In this document: piece after piece, positions 29,743 through 37,912 of the stretch
How the letters are laid out: each line of letters begins with the position of its first letter
Position numbering within the stretch: the stretch's first letter is position 1
DNA from: Flavobacteriaceae bacterium
GTDB taxonomy: Bacteria > Bacteroidota > Bacteroidia > Flavobacteriales > Flavobacteriaceae
NCBI GenBank assembly: GCA_015494075.1
Contig: WGBX01000124.1
Span: forward strand, 1 to 47,401
Length of the DNA stretch: 47,401 bases
Direction of reading: 5' to 3'
Translations under genes and position numbers: made by a program
Notes under the pieces: generated by a model
Database searches by the model: none
Seen by the model: only the letters and a program-made list of their open reading frames with translations
Told to the model about the DNA's origin: nothing

Positions 29743-31619
29743 GCTCTAATAACCAGCACTGGTATATTTAATTTATGTCTTACAGCGTTAATGGTAGTAC
29801 CAAAAATTAGATCTTTCAACAATTTGTGTCCATGTGAACCAAGCACTAATATATCTGCTTCAAAATTGTTGACAATTTCAGGTATTGCTATCTTAGGATT
29901 TCCAAACCCTATCTGTGTTTTGACATCATAGCCTATTAGTCGCATTCTTTGTGCATAACGCTCAATTACTTCTTTATCTTTCAGAGTTTCTAAATCGGAT
30001 GTTTTTTTGCCATGATAAATAGCCGGTGCACTTTCTACAATATGAATCAATAAATATTTAGATCTCGAACTGCCTAATGCCAAGGCATGTTTTAATACGT
30101 CTTGATCTATTTGAGAAAAATCCAAAGCAATGGCAATCTTTTTATAAATAGGTTTAGAAAATGATAGATCTATATCTTGTAAAGCATGTATTTTTAGAGA
30201 TTTCGTAATAATAGGTTTAAAAACAGGAGTAAATGTGATATAAAATAATAGAATCAGGAGCATTCCTATTAATATTAACAACAAAATTAACACAAGCAAA
30301 TTTACAGCACCGGTTGCGACCCAACTTTTTAGCTCATTTATAACAAGCATACTATTCAAACCAATAATAACGCCGGCTATTAACCAAGCAGCCACTTTTA
30401 TTTTGGCACTTATTACATAAGTTCCCATTAATTGTTTACTGCTTACAAAATGAATAAGAGGAATAACCGCAAATCCCAGCTGTAAACTTAAAATAACTTG
30501 ACTAAATATTAATAATTTTCCGGTATATGACGCACCAAAAATCAAAATAGTAACAATAGCGGGCAAAATAGCTAACAAACGTGTAATCATACGACGCACC
30601 CATGGTTGAATTCGAAAATTAATAAACCCTTCCATAATAATTTGACCCGCCAAAGTACCTGTTATAGTTGAGCTTTGTCCTGCGGCTATTAAGGCTATAG
30701 CAAATAATATTGGTGCCCAATGTGACCCTAATAAAGGCTCTAGCAATTTATAGGCATCTTGTATCTCTGCCACTTGATACAAGCCGGCTTTATAAAATGT
30801 TGCTGCTGCTAATATCAATATGGCAGCATTGACAAAAAAAGCAAGGTTTAAGGCAACTATACTGTCTATAAGATTAAAACGTAAAGCATTTTTAATACTT
30901 TTAACAGTATTTCCAAACTTTCGAGTTTGTACTAATGATGAATGTAAATATAAATTATGAGGCATAACTGTAGCTCCTATAATTCCTAAACCAATATATA
31001 AAGCATCTTTATTAGGAAGACTTGGCACAAAACCTCTAACAATACCATGAAAATCAGGTTTGGCTAAAATCAATTCAATCAAAAAAGATAATCCGATAAC
31101 AAATACCAATGCCAAAATAAAAGCTTCCATTTTACGCATCCCTTTATCTATTAAAAACAGTAACAGAAAGGTATCTAAAAAAGTCAAAATAATACCCCAA
31201 ATTAAAGGCAGACCAAACAAAAGATTTAGACCTATAGCCATACCAATTACCTCGGCCAAATCAGTAGCAATAATGGCAATCTCTGCTAAAAAATATAAAG
31301 CATAATTAACTATTGGCGGATATGAAGCCCGACAAGCTTGTGCCAAATCACGACCGGAAACAATGCCTAAACGCGTACTTAGACTTTGCAATAAAACAGC
31401 CATAATATTTGACATAAGTAACACCCACAATAAAGTATATCCAAACTGACTGCCTCCTGCCAGATCGGTTGCCCAATTGCCAGGATCCATATAACCGACA
31501 CTAATTAAATATGCCGGCCCCATAAAAGCAAATAGTTTTTTTACAAAGCCTTTTTTTTGTTCAGTATCGATACTTCCATGAACTTCTTCTAATGACTTGC
31601 GCTCTCTTTTTTGCAACAT
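29739..31619 (-). CDS. mntH: Nramp family divalent metal transporter with C-terminal universal stress protein domain
   Basis: ISVGYMDPGNWATDLAGGSQFGYTLLW (Nramp DPGN), GATVMPHNLYLHSSL (Nramp MPH), then KIAIALDFSQIDQDVLKHAL...DILVLGSHGHKLLKDLIFGTTINAVRHKLNIPVLVIRA (UspA). Confidence 0.92.
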   Translation of the reverse strand: MLQKRERKSLEEVHGSIDTEQKKGFVKKLFAFMGPAYLISVGYMDPGNWATDLAGGSQFGYTLLWVLLMSNIMAVLLQSLSTRLGIVSGRDLAQACRASYPPIVNYALYFLAEIAIIATDLAEVIGMAIGLNLLFGLPLIWGIILTFLDTFLLLFLIDKGMRKMEAFILALVFVIGLSFLIELILAKPDFHGIVRGFVPSLPNKDALYIGLGIIGATVMPHNLYLHSSLVQTRKFGNTVKSIKNALRFNLIDSIVALNLAFFVNAAILILAAATFYKAGLYQVAEIQDAYKLLEPLLGSHWAPILFAIALIAAGQSSTITGTLAGQIIMEGFINFRIQPWVRRMITRLLAILPAIVTILIFGASYTGKLLIFSQVILSLQLGFAVIPLIHFVSSKQLMGTYVISAKIKVAAWLIAGVIIGLNSMLVINELKSWVATGAVNLLVLILLLILIGMLLILLFYITFTPVFKPIITKSLKIHALQDIDLSFSKPIYKKIAIALDFSQIDQDVLKHALALGSSRSKYLLIHIVESAPAIYHGKKTSDLETLKDKEVIERYAQRMRLIGYDVKTQIGFGNPKIAIPEIVNNFEADILVLGSHGHKLLKDLIFGTTINAVRHKLNIPVLVIRA

Positions 31620-31720
31620 AAAATTTAGTTCTTTAAGTGCTCAAATATAAATAAATTATCATATAGCTACTGACCAACCAACGGTTTTAGTATTATAAAT
31701 TATAATTATATTTTACAAGT

Positions 31721-31728
31721 CAAAGATA
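31721..31728 (-). promoter_or_regulatory. Putative -7 box (TATCTTTG) for mntH
   Basis: TAnnTTTG on the minus strand, about 100 nt upstream of the transporter start. Confidence 0.35.
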
Positions 31729-31807
31729 AATTAATATAATATAACATATATAGATTAAAGTAAAAAAGAATGGTATGTTTGTATTGCTAATCATAAAATA
31801 AAAAAAA

Positions 31808-32311
31808 ATGGCAAAAATTACTTTAAAAGGCAATCCTATACATACGATAGGCGAACTTCCGGACATTGGCACGCAAGCGCCTGATTTTAAACTCACGGCT
31901 ACTGACTTAAGTACCAAAACATTATCTGATTTTGAAGGCAGCAAATTAGTATTAAATATATTTCCAAGTTTAGATACGCCTACCTGTGCTGCATCAGTCA
32001 GACGCTTTAATGAATTGGCAACAAAATTAAAAAACACCAAAGTGTTAGCTATTTCTAAAGACTTGCCATTTGCGCATGCACGTTTTTGCACCAGTGAAGG
32101 TATTGAAAATGTAATAGATCTTTCCGGCTTTAAGTGTACCAGTTCTTTTGGTAAAGACTATGGCATAGAAATCATTGATGGACCTTTAGCTGAATTATTT
32201 TCCAGAGCAGTAATTATTATTGATGAAAACGGAAAGATTGTCTATACCCAACAAGTGCCTGAAATTGTTGATGAACCTAAATATGAAGATGTATTAAATG
32301 CTCTAAAATAA
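31808..32311 (+). CDS. tpx: Thiol peroxidase
   Basis: LKGNPIHTIGELPDIGTQAPDFKLTATDLS, IFPSLDTPTCAASVRRFNE, SKDLPFAHARFCTSEGIENV. Confidence 0.95.
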   Translation: MAKITLKGNPIHTIGELPDIGTQAPDFKLTATDLSTKTLSDFEGSKLVLNIFPSLDTPTCAASVRRFNELATKLKNTKVLAISKDLPFAHARFCTSEGIENVIDLSGFKCTSSFGKDYGIEIIDGPLAELFSRAVIIIDENGKIVYTQQVPEIVDEPKYEDVLNALK

Positions 32312-32332
32312 CAATAAACGTATTTCTTTTTC

Positions 32333-32361
32333 AAAAGTGTTGCTTTAGCAACACTTTTTTT
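32333..32361 (+). terminator. Rho-independent terminator after tpx
   Basis: AAAAGTGTTGC-TTTA-GCAACACTTTTTTT. Confidence 0.9.
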
Positions 32362-32443
32362 ATGGAGTATATTTAATCAATTTTAGTTATAGTGCTATAA
32401 ATTATTATCATAAAATATTATGGTTATAGGCATTTTATTGCCT

Positions 32444-32451
32444 TACTTTTG
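32444..32451 (+). promoter_or_regulatory. Putative -7 box (TACTTTTG) for dps
   Basis: TAnnTTTG match 27 nt upstream of the ATG. Confidence 0.45.
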
Positions 32452-32477
32452 TCATAGAAACAATAAAAATAATTATC

Positions 32478-32954
32478 ATGAATAAACTAAACAGAATAGG
32501 CCTAAACATCAAAGAAAGTGAAATGTTAGCCATCCAACTAAACGAATTATTAGCAAACTACTCTATTTTTTATCAAAATGTACGTGGTTATCACTGGAAT
32601 GTACAAGGTGAAAAATTTTTTGAACTTCATACCAAATTTGAAGAATTATATAATGATTTGTTTATTAAAATAGATGAAATAGCAGAAAGAATCTTAACCT
32701 TAAGTTCCAAACCCGAATATAGGTTTTCAAAATATGTAGCTATTGCCACTATAAAAGAAAGCACCGAAACAACAAATGGCATTAAAGACGTTGAAGAAAT
32801 ATTAAAAGCCTTTCAATTTTTAATCTTAAAACAACGTGAAATTTTAGAATTATCTGACAAAATTGGTGATGAAGGCACTAATGCCTTGATGAGTGATTAC
32901 ATCCGTGAACAAGAAAAACTCGTATGGATGTATTCTGCTTTTCTTGGGAAATAG
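32478..32954 (+). CDS. dps: Dps family DNA-binding ferritin-like protein
   Basis: LNELLANYSIFYQNVRGYHWNVQGEKFFELHTKFEELYNDLFIKIDEIAERI (Dps ferroxidase residues). Confidence 0.95.
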   Translation: MNKLNRIGLNIKESEMLAIQLNELLANYSIFYQNVRGYHWNVQGEKFFELHTKFEELYNDLFIKIDEIAERILTLSSKPEYRFSKYVAIATIKESTETTNGIKDVEEILKAFQFLILKQREILELSDKIGDEGTNALMSDYIREQEKLVWMYSAFLGK

Positions 32955-32976
32955 TAAAACAAAAAACGTCTTTAAT

Positions 32977-33009
32977 AATACCGGTTAAATAAAAATAACC
33001 GGTATTTTT
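32977..33009 (+). terminator. Rho-independent terminator after dps
   Basis: AATACCGGTTA-aataaaaa-TAACCGGTATTTTT. Confidence 0.9.
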
Positions 33010-33055
33010 GTTTAATACAAATCGACTTAAAATATGACAATTAAATACAGCTTTT

Positions 33056-33093
33056 AAATGGTAAAAGCTAAAATGGTAAAAGCTAAAATGGTA
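33056..33093. repeat. 15-bp tandem repeat (about 2.5 copies)
   Basis: aaatggtaaaagcta x2 plus aaatggta. Confidence 0.85.
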
Positions 33094-33150
33094 TATATTT
33101 CAAACTGCATCGACACAATCATAAATATTTGCAACAAGTATTGTATTATC

Positions 33151-33350
33151 CGGAACTTTGTTGATTCTTGGCGAACATCTTAAAAAATATCATCATATAC
33201 CCGAAAAAAATCTAGGGGGTATGGCCGGTCCTTGTCATGCCGAAGAAGTGGCTATGGAACGTTTGTCGTATTTAACCATTGCTGCCAAACGCAATCCGTA
33301 GCCAAACAAATGTCCGGCTTTTTAAATTCGTGGTTTATCAAAACAACGGG
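33151..33350 (+). pseudogene. gpsA: gpsA (glycerol-3-phosphate dehydrogenase) remnant, frameshifted
   Basis: TLLILGEHLKKYHHIPEKNLGGMAGPCHAEEVAMERLSYLTIAAKRNP* resembles the GpsA core; homology appears to continue in another frame as QSVAKQMSGFLNSWFIKTT. No N- or C-terminal domains are present. Confidence 0.65.
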
Positions 33351-33588
33351 GCAAGCAATGAGCAACACAGCTACCAACATTGGCACTGCCGGGTGCATCC
33401 TAAAACCGAAGTAAACGGCGGCATATTAGCTAGTGAAAGTGAAGCTTTGCTTAAAACGTTTTTTGCACAAATGCGTCGGTAGTAATTGGTTAATCGGTTA
33501 TTTGGTGATATGGTTATTTGATAAGATAGCAAATTGTGTGTCTCTTTTTTCGTAGGGGATTGATTTATTTGTTTTTAGACAGGACTCA

Positions 33589-34785
33589 TTATTTCTTATT
33601 TAAAAATAACTGCTGTTTTAAAGCTTTAATTCGAGATTTGACAAAAGCCGTTTTATCTTTGTTTTTTGAAGCAAAGTCTGAAAAATAAGTTTCATAATAT
33701 TGCAAGGCTTTATCGAGTTGTTTTAAAACTTCTTCCGACAAAATTGCCATTTGTAATAAAGCATCGTCATTTTTATGATTGTTCCGGTAAGCTTTTTTAA
33801 ATTGTTTAAAAGCCGTGCGGTATTGTTTACGCGCTTTGGCAATCATGCCCAATTCGAAGTATTCTTTGTCAATATCCGGTTTCTTTAATCCGATAGCTGA
33901 TAAAAAATAAAGACGTGCTTTAATTAATTGTCCGGTCGCTTGATAAATTTTTCCCAAATAATAATATAAAACGGCATCTCTTCCATCTAATTTTAAAGCT
34001 TCTCGAATATATTTTTCGGCCGTGTCATATTGTCTTAGCATTAAGTAAGCCAAACCGGTATTTTTCTTGACAAATAAATCGTCATAATAATGTAAACTAT
34101 CCAATTTTTGCAGCGTTTTGAGCATAGTTTGATATTGCTTTTTACGATAAGTGGCAATGACTTTTTGGCGTAAAAACTTGGTATCGTTAGGGTATAATTG
34201 TAAACCCTTTTGCAAATAATAATCGGCAGAGTCCAAAAATTTGATGCGTTTATAATTTTTAACCAGCATCATTAGTGTTTTTTTGTGTTGCGGGTCGCGG
34301 TGATAAGCTTCGAGAAAGGCATCGAGCTTTTGGTTCATATTATTGCTGTACAAACCTATTTTATACGGATAATTCGGATTGTACGGGTCAATTTCGGAAA
34401 GTTTTTGCAGTATAACGATTGCCGTATCCTTGCGACCGGATTGCGCATATAAGCTTGCCAGATCATACCGGTTGCGGTAATCGGTGCTGTCCAATATGTT
34501 TATTTTTAACCTGACTTTAATGGCTGCCGCAGGTTTACCGTAGCGAACATAAACTTTTGCCAAGCGATTCATTGTAACAATATCCGGTTTTAATTCCAAA
34601 GCTTTTTGATAATATTGTATGGCTTTACTATCAAATCCGGTATCATCGTATATTTTACCCAATTTTTGAAATTTTTCAAAACTATCCTGCTGTTTTTGCA
34701 GGCGATTGATAGCTTCCAAATAATTACCTTGAGCATTAAGAATCAAGAGTTTAAAAACAATTACAAGCAAAAGTGTTTTTTTCAT
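33589..34785 (-). CDS. Tetratricopeptide repeat protein with signal peptide
   Basis: Repeated TPR units, e.g. SKAIQYYQKALELKPDIVTMNRLAKVYVRYG, DTAEKYIREALKLDGRDAVLYYYLGKIYQATG. Confidence 0.85.
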   Translation of the reverse strand: MKKTLLLVIVFKLLILNAQGNYLEAINRLQKQQDSFEKFQKLGKIYDDTGFDSKAIQYYQKALELKPDIVTMNRLAKVYVRYGKPAAAIKVRLKINILDSTDYRNRYDLASLYAQSGRKDTAIVILQKLSEIDPYNPNYPYKIGLYSNNMNQKLDAFLEAYHRDPQHKKTLMMLVKNYKRIKFLDSADYYLQKGLQLYPNDTKFLRQKVIATYRKKQYQTMLKTLQKLDSLHYYDDLFVKKNTGLAYLMLRQYDTAEKYIREALKLDGRDAVLYYYLGKIYQATGQLIKARLYFLSAIGLKKPDIDKEYFELGMIAKARKQYRTAFKQFKKAYRNNHKNDDALLQMAILSEEVLKQLDKALQYYETYFSDFASKNKDKTAFVKSRIKALKQQLFLNKK

Positions 34786-34827
34786 CGATTTCTTTTTTCA
34801 AACCTGCCGGATTTTTTTCATTTAACC

Positions 34828-34976
34828 GACCTACCTAGTAGGTCTTACAGACCTGCTAGGTCTATTCTATTAATTGATTATCATACATTCTACATAGACC
34901 TGTCAGGTCTTAAACATTAATTTACAACAACTTAGTTTATTTCAGACCTATCAGGTTTTGGAAACCTGACAGGTCT
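34828..34976. repeat. Cluster of AGACCT/AGGTCT palindromes (four copies)
   Basis: gacctacctagtaggtc (34828-34844), agacctgctaggtct (34849-34863), agacctgtcaggtct (34896-34910), agacctatcaggttttggaaacctgacaggtct (about 34945-34976). Confidence 0.85.
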
Positions 34977-36319
34977 TAGTCTTCCACTTTAAAAATAATA
35001 GGCAAAGTATAGGTTGCCGCTACGGGCTTTTCTATTTGGGTGCCGGGTTTCATCTGTGGCAACATGGCTATAACACGTTTGGCTTCTTTTTCAAGACTTC
35101 TATATTTTGAACGGGCTTTAATTTTTCCGACTTTGCCGTCTTTGCCAATAGTAAACATGGTGAGAATTTTAACTCTTTCGCCTTTCAATCCTAAAGTTTT
35201 AGCCACTTCCGTATTGAAGTGACGCATTACGAATTTTTGTATTTTATGACTCATGCAATCTTTAAGTTCTTGTCCGGTTTTACTTTCGCAACCCGGGTAA
35301 ACCGGCGGATTTTTCATAAATTGAAAAGCCACCTCTACATCATCATCATTCGTAATATCTTCATCATCAACAACTTTTACTTGAATCTTTTTACCGTTTT
35401 TTAAGTGAACAACCGTATCGTGATCGATTTGTTCAATACCGGATTCAGTTTTCTTGTTTGAAGTTTTCGAATTACAAGCATTAACGACTAAAATCAATCC
35501 GGATAAGATTAAAGCAAAACTTAAATATTTCAGAACAGTTTGTTTTATGGTGGTATTCTTTTTTTGTATCATGATACGGGTTTTTAAGAGTGATGGGTTA
35601 TAAAATTGATTGATAAATGAAACTTGCCGGCTAGCGAAATGTTCTTGAAGAAGCCGTTGAAAATAGTCGGCAAAATTATGTTGTTTTAAAACTTGCTTGT
35701 CAGCAATGAATTCGTGAATAGCACTAAGGCGTTTTTGATAGAACCAAATAAAGAGATTAAACCAAAACAGGATTTTCAGGATTTCAAAGACTAGTAAATC
35801 CAACCAATGTTTCTCACGATAATGCACTAATTCATGTTGTAAAATCGGCAAATTTTGATTTTGATATAAATCTTTATCTATAAAAATATAATTGACAAAG
35901 GTAAAGGCTTCACGATGTTGCTGCAACAAAACAATTTTTATACCATGCTGATAATCAATGATTTCATTTGTTTTGGTCAAGCGAAATATTTGGTAAAGTT
36001 TGTAAACGAACCAATAGCTCATAACCAAAACACCGGCAACATATACATATAACAACAAATTGCCGTGACCGGATGTAATTTGCCCGCTCAGTTGAGTTTG
36101 AACCGACTGACTACCGATAATAACAGGTTTGAGGGTTTCGGTAAAAACCGGTTTTTCAAACCAATGGATTTTGACTAATGGCAAGAAAAATGACAACAGG
36201 CCGGTTGCCAACAAATACCACCGGTTCCAATTAAAAAGACTTTCGCGGCGTAAAAACCGGTCGTAAAACAAGATAAAAACCGCTTGTATCAATACGAGTT
36301 GTAAAACATAAAATAACAT
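34976..36319 (-). CDS. M56 (BlaR1-type) family metallopeptidase with C-terminal TonB-like domain
   Basis: ILQHELVHYREKHWLDLLVFEILKILFWFNLFIWFYQKRLSAIHEFIADKQVL (HExxH-type HELVH), C-terminal FTIGKDGKVGKIKARSKYRSLEKEAKRVIAMLPQMKPGTQIEKPVAATYTLPIIF. Confidence 0.88.
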   Translation of the reverse strand: MLFYVLQLVLIQAVFILFYDRFLRRESLFNWNRWYLLATGLLSFFLPLVKIHWFEKPVFTETLKPVIIGSQSVQTQLSGQITSGHGNLLLYVYVAGVLVMSYWFVYKLYQIFRLTKTNEIIDYQHGIKIVLLQQHREAFTFVNYIFIDKDLYQNQNLPILQHELVHYREKHWLDLLVFEILKILFWFNLFIWFYQKRLSAIHEFIADKQVLKQHNFADYFQRLLQEHFASRQVSFINQFYNPSLLKTRIMIQKKNTTIKQTVLKYLSFALILSGLILVVNACNSKTSNKKTESGIEQIDHDTVVHLKNGKKIQVKVVDDEDITNDDDVEVAFQFMKNPPVYPGCESKTGQELKDCMSHKIQKFVMRHFNTEVAKTLGLKGERVKILTMFTIGKDGKVGKIKARSKYRSLEKEAKRVIAMLPQMKPGTQIEKPVAATYTLPIIFKVED

Positions 36320-36678
36320 TAGTTGTCTTTTTTGAGTTCTTTTAAAATTTCTTCTAATTCGTTGATATCTATGTCTTCATTTTTGGCAAAAAACGAGACA
36401 AGATTTTTAAACGATCCGTCAAAATAATTGTTAATCATTTTGCGCATACTAAACTTGGTGTAATCTTCCTTTTTGACAAGCGGAAAATACACAAATCCCC
36501 GCCCTACTTGTTCGTGTCCGACAAATCCTTTGCTTTCCAAAATGCGGATAATCGTGGAAACCGTGGTAATTGCCGGTTTGGGTTCAGGTAAAAGATTTAA
36601 TACTTCTTTGACACTCGCTTTGTCGAGCTGCCAAAGGATTTGAATGATTTGTTCTTCGGCTTTGGTTAGGTTTTTCAT
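36319..36678 (-). CDS. BlaI/MecI/CopY family transcriptional regulator
   Basis: LTKAEEQIIQILWQLDKASVKEVLNLLPEPKPAITTVSTIIRILESKGFVGHEQVGRGFVYFPLV; stop overlaps the M56 start (TAATG). Confidence 0.93.
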   Translation of the reverse strand: MKNLTKAEEQIIQILWQLDKASVKEVLNLLPEPKPAITTVSTIIRILESKGFVGHEQVGRGFVYFPLVKKEDYTKFSMRKMINNYFDGSFKNLVSFFAKNEDIDINELEEILKELKKDN

Positions 36679-36730
36679 TTTTTGGTTATTTGATAATATT
36701 GGTTATTTGCTTATTTGATGACCTGCGCTT

Positions 36731-36900
36731 CGGTGACTTCGGTATACTGTTCGCTATGCTCTCAGCACTCAGTCACCTTTGTGTCGGGACACTCAGCGAC
36801 CGGCTTCGGTACATCATCGGGATACTCACTCATCTTTGATACTACTACGTTAGGTCATTGAGTGATCCCTATTTTTAATCGAGGTATATCGAAGTGACCG
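36731..36900. repeat. 170-bp element with 17-bp imperfect terminal inverted repeats
   Basis: cggtgacttcggtatac at 36731-36747 against the reverse complement of 36884-36900 (cggtcacttcgatatac): 15/17 identical. Interior is locally GC-rich relative to its surroundings. Confidence 0.6.
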
Positions 36901-37068
36901 GTGTATATAACACACTTTCTACTAAACAATAACGCAAAGTTAAACTAAATATTTCGTTTAAACTAATTTTTTAGTTATTTTTATTTAAAACTTTTTTGAT
37001 ATTTTTATAAAACATCGACTCTTTGTTAAAAAAATGTATATAAATTATTGTCTATTAATTACATGCAA

Positions 37069-37101
37069 AGACCTACTAGGTTTTGAAAACCTAGTAGGTC
37101 T
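37069..37101. repeat. Perfect palindrome of the AGACCT/AGGTCT family
   Basis: agacctactaggtttt-g-aaaacctagtaggtct. Confidence 0.9.
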
Positions 37102-37126
37102 CATAAAAAATTTAATCATCGTTAAA

Positions 37127-37390
37127 TCAATCTTTAAAAGGTCGATAAGAACTTCGGTCGCCATTGAGGATTTTTAAAGTAACTACACAATGTTCTTGAT
37201 TTTGAAACGTGTCGTCGAAATGATTGGTAAGCCAAGCCATAACTTCAGTAAAATCGCCGTAAATCTGTGTGCTTAAAGGGGTTTCTATTAACTCAAATTT
37301 GCTTTTACGCAATTGCCGGATCAAATCTTTGATCGGTTGGTCAAAATCTTGATGTAATGGATAAATACTTAAATCAAATGAAGCTTTCAT
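37127..37390 (-). CDS. YkoF/MTH1187-like small protein (thiamine-binding-like)
   Basis: 87 aa; LSIYPLHQDFDQPIKDLIRQLRKSKFELIETPLSTQIYGDFTEVMAWL resembles YkoF-type ferredoxin-like folds. Confidence 0.55.
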   Translation of the reverse strand: MKASFDLSIYPLHQDFDQPIKDLIRQLRKSKFELIETPLSTQIYGDFTEVMAWLTNHFDDTFQNQEHCVVTLKILNGDRSSYRPFKD

Positions 37391-37580
37391 AAGGGTAATT
37401 TTTTACAAATTTACGTTAAATACAGGTCGTTTGTCAAGAAAATTGTAAATCTCTATCCTATTATCCACCACAACACATAAATATGTGTTAAAATTAAAAT
37501 TTATTATTTTTATTTATTTTATCATTTAGTTGGCCAACATAAATGACTTAACTGAAAATTAATTTATAAAACTTAAATCA

Positions 37581-37816
37581 ACGAAAAAAATAGTTATATT
37601 TTTGCATTGTTATTATTTTCTTTTAATAGCTTTGCAAAGTCAGATGTTATTTCTGATATAGAATTTTGTAATGATAATATGTATGCTCCTATGCAATACT
37701 CATATTTGACTTCTTGTGGTGTAACTGCTGTAAGTTATTCTTACGAACAAGTAAGTCTGGAAGCTTATCTAGCTTGGGGAAAAGAAAAGGAAGAATGGTA
37801 TTGTGAAGAATTATAA
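37581..37816 (+). pseudogene. Probable decayed gene for a small secreted protein (ACG in place of ATG, plus a frameshift)
   Basis: ACG-AAA-AAA-ATA-GTT-ATA-TTT-TTG (TKKIVIFL) followed after a frame change by LLLFSFNSFAKSDVISDIEFCNDN...WYCEEL*. Together they look like a split signal peptide; no in-frame ATG before codon 25 of the tracked ORF. Confidence 0.45.
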
Positions 37817-37912
37817 GAACTGTTATTTGGTAATTACTTGAACAAAAAGAGTAGCACTACTCAAATTATATTAATCTTAAAATTTTTAACTAATAAATAC
37901 GTTAAAAGTATT

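Noticed and set aside
31720-32091. 123-aa minus-strand ORF across the tpx 5' half
   Set aside because: Antisense to tpx; composition explained by the tpx codons.
34828-34976. CRISPR array from the repeated AGACCT...AGGTCT units
   Set aside because: Units are variable short palindromes with irregular spacing (about 5-35 nt), not direct repeats of constant length; no cas genes.
36715-36905. CRISPR-like appearance of repeated 'ttcggta' and 'cactca' words
   Set aside because: No regularly spaced identical repeats with unique spacers and no cas genes; reported as a terminal-inverted-repeat element instead.
37607-37816. Intact 69-aa protein starting at TTG
   Set aside because: The -7-like box TATTTTTG (37597-37604) sits directly before the TTG and the upstream sequence looks like a split signal peptide, so an intact gene is less likely than a decayed one; kept as a pseudogene with low confidence.
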